Shown here: in pieces, positions 5,917 through 6,967 of the stretch
Position numbering within the stretch: the stretch's first letter is position 1
Layout of the letters: the number at the start of each line of letters is the position of its first letter
Assembly (NCBI GenBank): GCA_026415985.1
Contig: JAOAGA010000078.1
Location: 1 to 6,967 of the forward strand
From: Pseudomonadota bacterium
GTDB lineage: Bacteria > CALINM01
Direction: 5' to 3'
DNA: 6,967 nucleotides
Translations under genes and position numbers: made by a program
The notes under the pieces: model-generated
Databases searched by the model: none
What the model was told of the DNA's origin: nothing
The model's input: the letters and a program-made list of their open reading frames with translations, nothing else

Positions 5917-6967
5917 TTTCCAAAAAAGACCCTTAGTATGTCATTGTAAAATACAGTAATTGTAAGCAAGATAATTATGAATATTCCAACATATGCATAG
6001 GCTTCTTTAAACCTATCAGATACCTTTCTGCCCGTAAAAAGCTCATAGGTAAAAAGTATTATGTGACCACCATCTAAAATTGGTATTGGTAAGAGGTTTA
6101 GAACCGCAAGGTTAACACTAAGCAAAGCCATAAAAAGTATCAAACTTACTGCGCCTGTTTTTGCAGTCTCACCTGCAAGCTTGGTAATCATAATCGGTCC
6201 ACCTAATGAAGATACAGGAATAACTCTCTTTATCAGCTTAATAATAGTAATAAGAGTCATCTTTGTGAGTTCATATACCTGACTAAAGGCTCTCACAAAA
6301 GCTTTATGAACGGGATGAGACACCTTTATAAGCTCATCGGAAGATACTATTCCTAAGACAGGAACCTTCGTATCTTCACCAAAAATATTTTTTGTGTTTT
6401 CCAGAACCGGGCTCACTTTGAAAGTAATAATATCCTTATCTCTCTGAATCTCAATGTTTAACTCTTTGCCTTCCTTTGATTTAATTTCCTTGGATATCTC
6501 TTCCCAAGTTCTTACAGAGACACCATCAATTTTTAAAATTCTATCATCTTTTTTAATCCCCGCATTGTAGGCGGGATAATTTTCTTTCACGTCTCCAATT
6601 TTTGTAGAAACTGTTTTGTAGCCGATTATATTGATTAGCAAAAACACAAGAAAGGCAAAGATAAAATTGAAAAATGGTCCCGCAAAAACTATGGCAATTC
6701 TTCTAAGAGGACTTTGACTTGAAAAGGCCCTCTCTTTATCTTCCAAAACTTCATCTTTATCATCTTCCCCGTATAATTTTACGTATCCGCCAAGAGGAAC
6801 AGCGGAAATCAGGTACTCAGTCTCTTTGCCTTGAATACCAAATAATTTCGGTCCAAAACCTACTGAAAATTTTAAGACCTTAACATTAAAATACTTTGCC
6901 ACAACATAATGTCCGAACTCGTGAACGAGAACAAGAATTACAATGACTATTATTGCAGATAATATAC
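5913..6967 (-). CDS. rseP: RseP-type site-2 intramembrane zinc protease, 5' end cut by right edge
   Basis: Inner-membrane M50 metalloprotease that cuts transmembrane segments, such as anti-sigma factors and leftover signal peptides. The frame stays open to the window edge. A GTG at 6902 is internal, because the catalytic zinc motif HEFGH lies upstream of it (6909-6923, visible residues 15-19 of 350). Only a few N-terminal residues should be missing. Then come PLGGY (57-61), a membrane segment with AGPFFNF (about 91-114), a single PDZ domain (about 118-186, with AGIKKDDRILKIDG), a membrane segment ending in NLLPIPILDGG (290-300) with the third zinc ligand Asp298, and a last membrane helix (about 323-340). 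Gammaproteobacterial RseP has two PDZ domains; one is usual elsewhere. The stop overlaps the tsaB start. The protein's client in this organism cannot be told from the window. Confidence 0.95.
   Translation of the reverse strand, partial: ILSAIIVIVILVLVHEFGHYVVAKYFNVKVLKFSVGFGPKLFGIQGKETEYLISAVPLGGYVKLYGEDDKDEVLEDKERAFSSQSPLRRIAIVFAGPFFNFIFAFLVFLLINIIGYKTVSTKIGDVKENYPAYNAGIKKDDRILKIDGVSVRTWEEISKEIKSKEGKELNIEIQRDKDIITFKVSPVLENTKNIFGEDTKVPVLGIVSSDELIKVSHPVHKAFVRAFSQVYELTKMTLITIIKLIKRVIPVSSLGGPIMITKLAGETAKTGAVSLILFMALLSVNLAVLNLLPIPILDGGHIILFTYELFTGRKVSDRFKEAYAYVGIFIIILLTITVFYNDILRVFFGK

Noticed and set aside
6900-6902. GTG as the start of rseP
   Set aside because: The frame continues upstream to the window edge and encodes the catalytic HEFGH motif at 6909-6923, so the true start is beyond position 6967.
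1-6967. Search for mobile elements, CRISPR repeats, tRNA genes, riboswitches and defence genes
   Set aside because: The window is filled by conserved housekeeping genes with normal lengths. I saw no direct repeats, transposase-like frames, cloverleaf candidates or long structured leaders.

Overview
The window is a compact, AT-rich bacterial stretch in which every gene is read from the minus strand, so transcription runs from the high coordinates to the low ones. In that order the genes are rseP (5' end cut by the right edge), tsaB, a 70-odd base gap with a promoter, then yceD (DUF177), rpmF, plsX, fabH, an acyl-CoA dehydrogenase gene, fabD and fabG (3' end cut by the left edge). There are no RNA genes, mobile elements, CRISPR arrays or long repeats, and no stretch over 300 bases lacks a gene.

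Right part (5242-6967): rseP, an intramembrane zinc protease with a single PDZ domain, overlaps tsaB by the four bases ATGA. TsaB is the scaffold partner of the t6A37 tRNA modification enzyme and is divergent here. These two look like the tail of an upstream operon that begins outside the window.

Middle (5169-5241): this gap carries a sigma-70/sigma-A type promoter with both hexamers at consensus (TTGACA, 16-base spacer, TATAAT). An AT-only perfect inverted repeat abuts the -35 box. I read this as the start of the fatty acid synthesis operon.

Left part (1-5168): yceD-rpmF-plsX-fabH-acd-fabD-fabG couples ribosome assembly (YceD, L32) to fatty acid and phospholipid synthesis. FabD makes malonyl-ACP, FabH does the first condensation, FabG does the first reduction, and PlsX draws off acyl chains as acyl-phosphate for phospholipid synthesis. 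Most junctions are 1-4 bases long or overlap, and for rpmF, fabH, fabD and fabG the Shine-Dalgarno sequence lies inside the last codons of the gene before. The exception is acd, which has its own 32-base leader with a near-perfect ribosome binding site. An MCAD-like acyl-CoA dehydrogenase between fabH and fabD is the most unusual thing here, since this flavoenzyme family normally works in fatty acid breakdown. It may act on acyl-ACP, tune the FabH primer pool, or simply be co-regulated.

Organism: a low-GC, probably Gram-negative bacterium. The low GC, the deltaproteobacteria-like L32 start and the gene order would fit Deferribacterota or a related lineage, but this is a low-confidence inference with no marker gene to settle it. 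Two gene starts were revised from the sequence: acd begins at ATG 2402 rather than at an upstream TTG, and yceD probably begins at TTG 5168.
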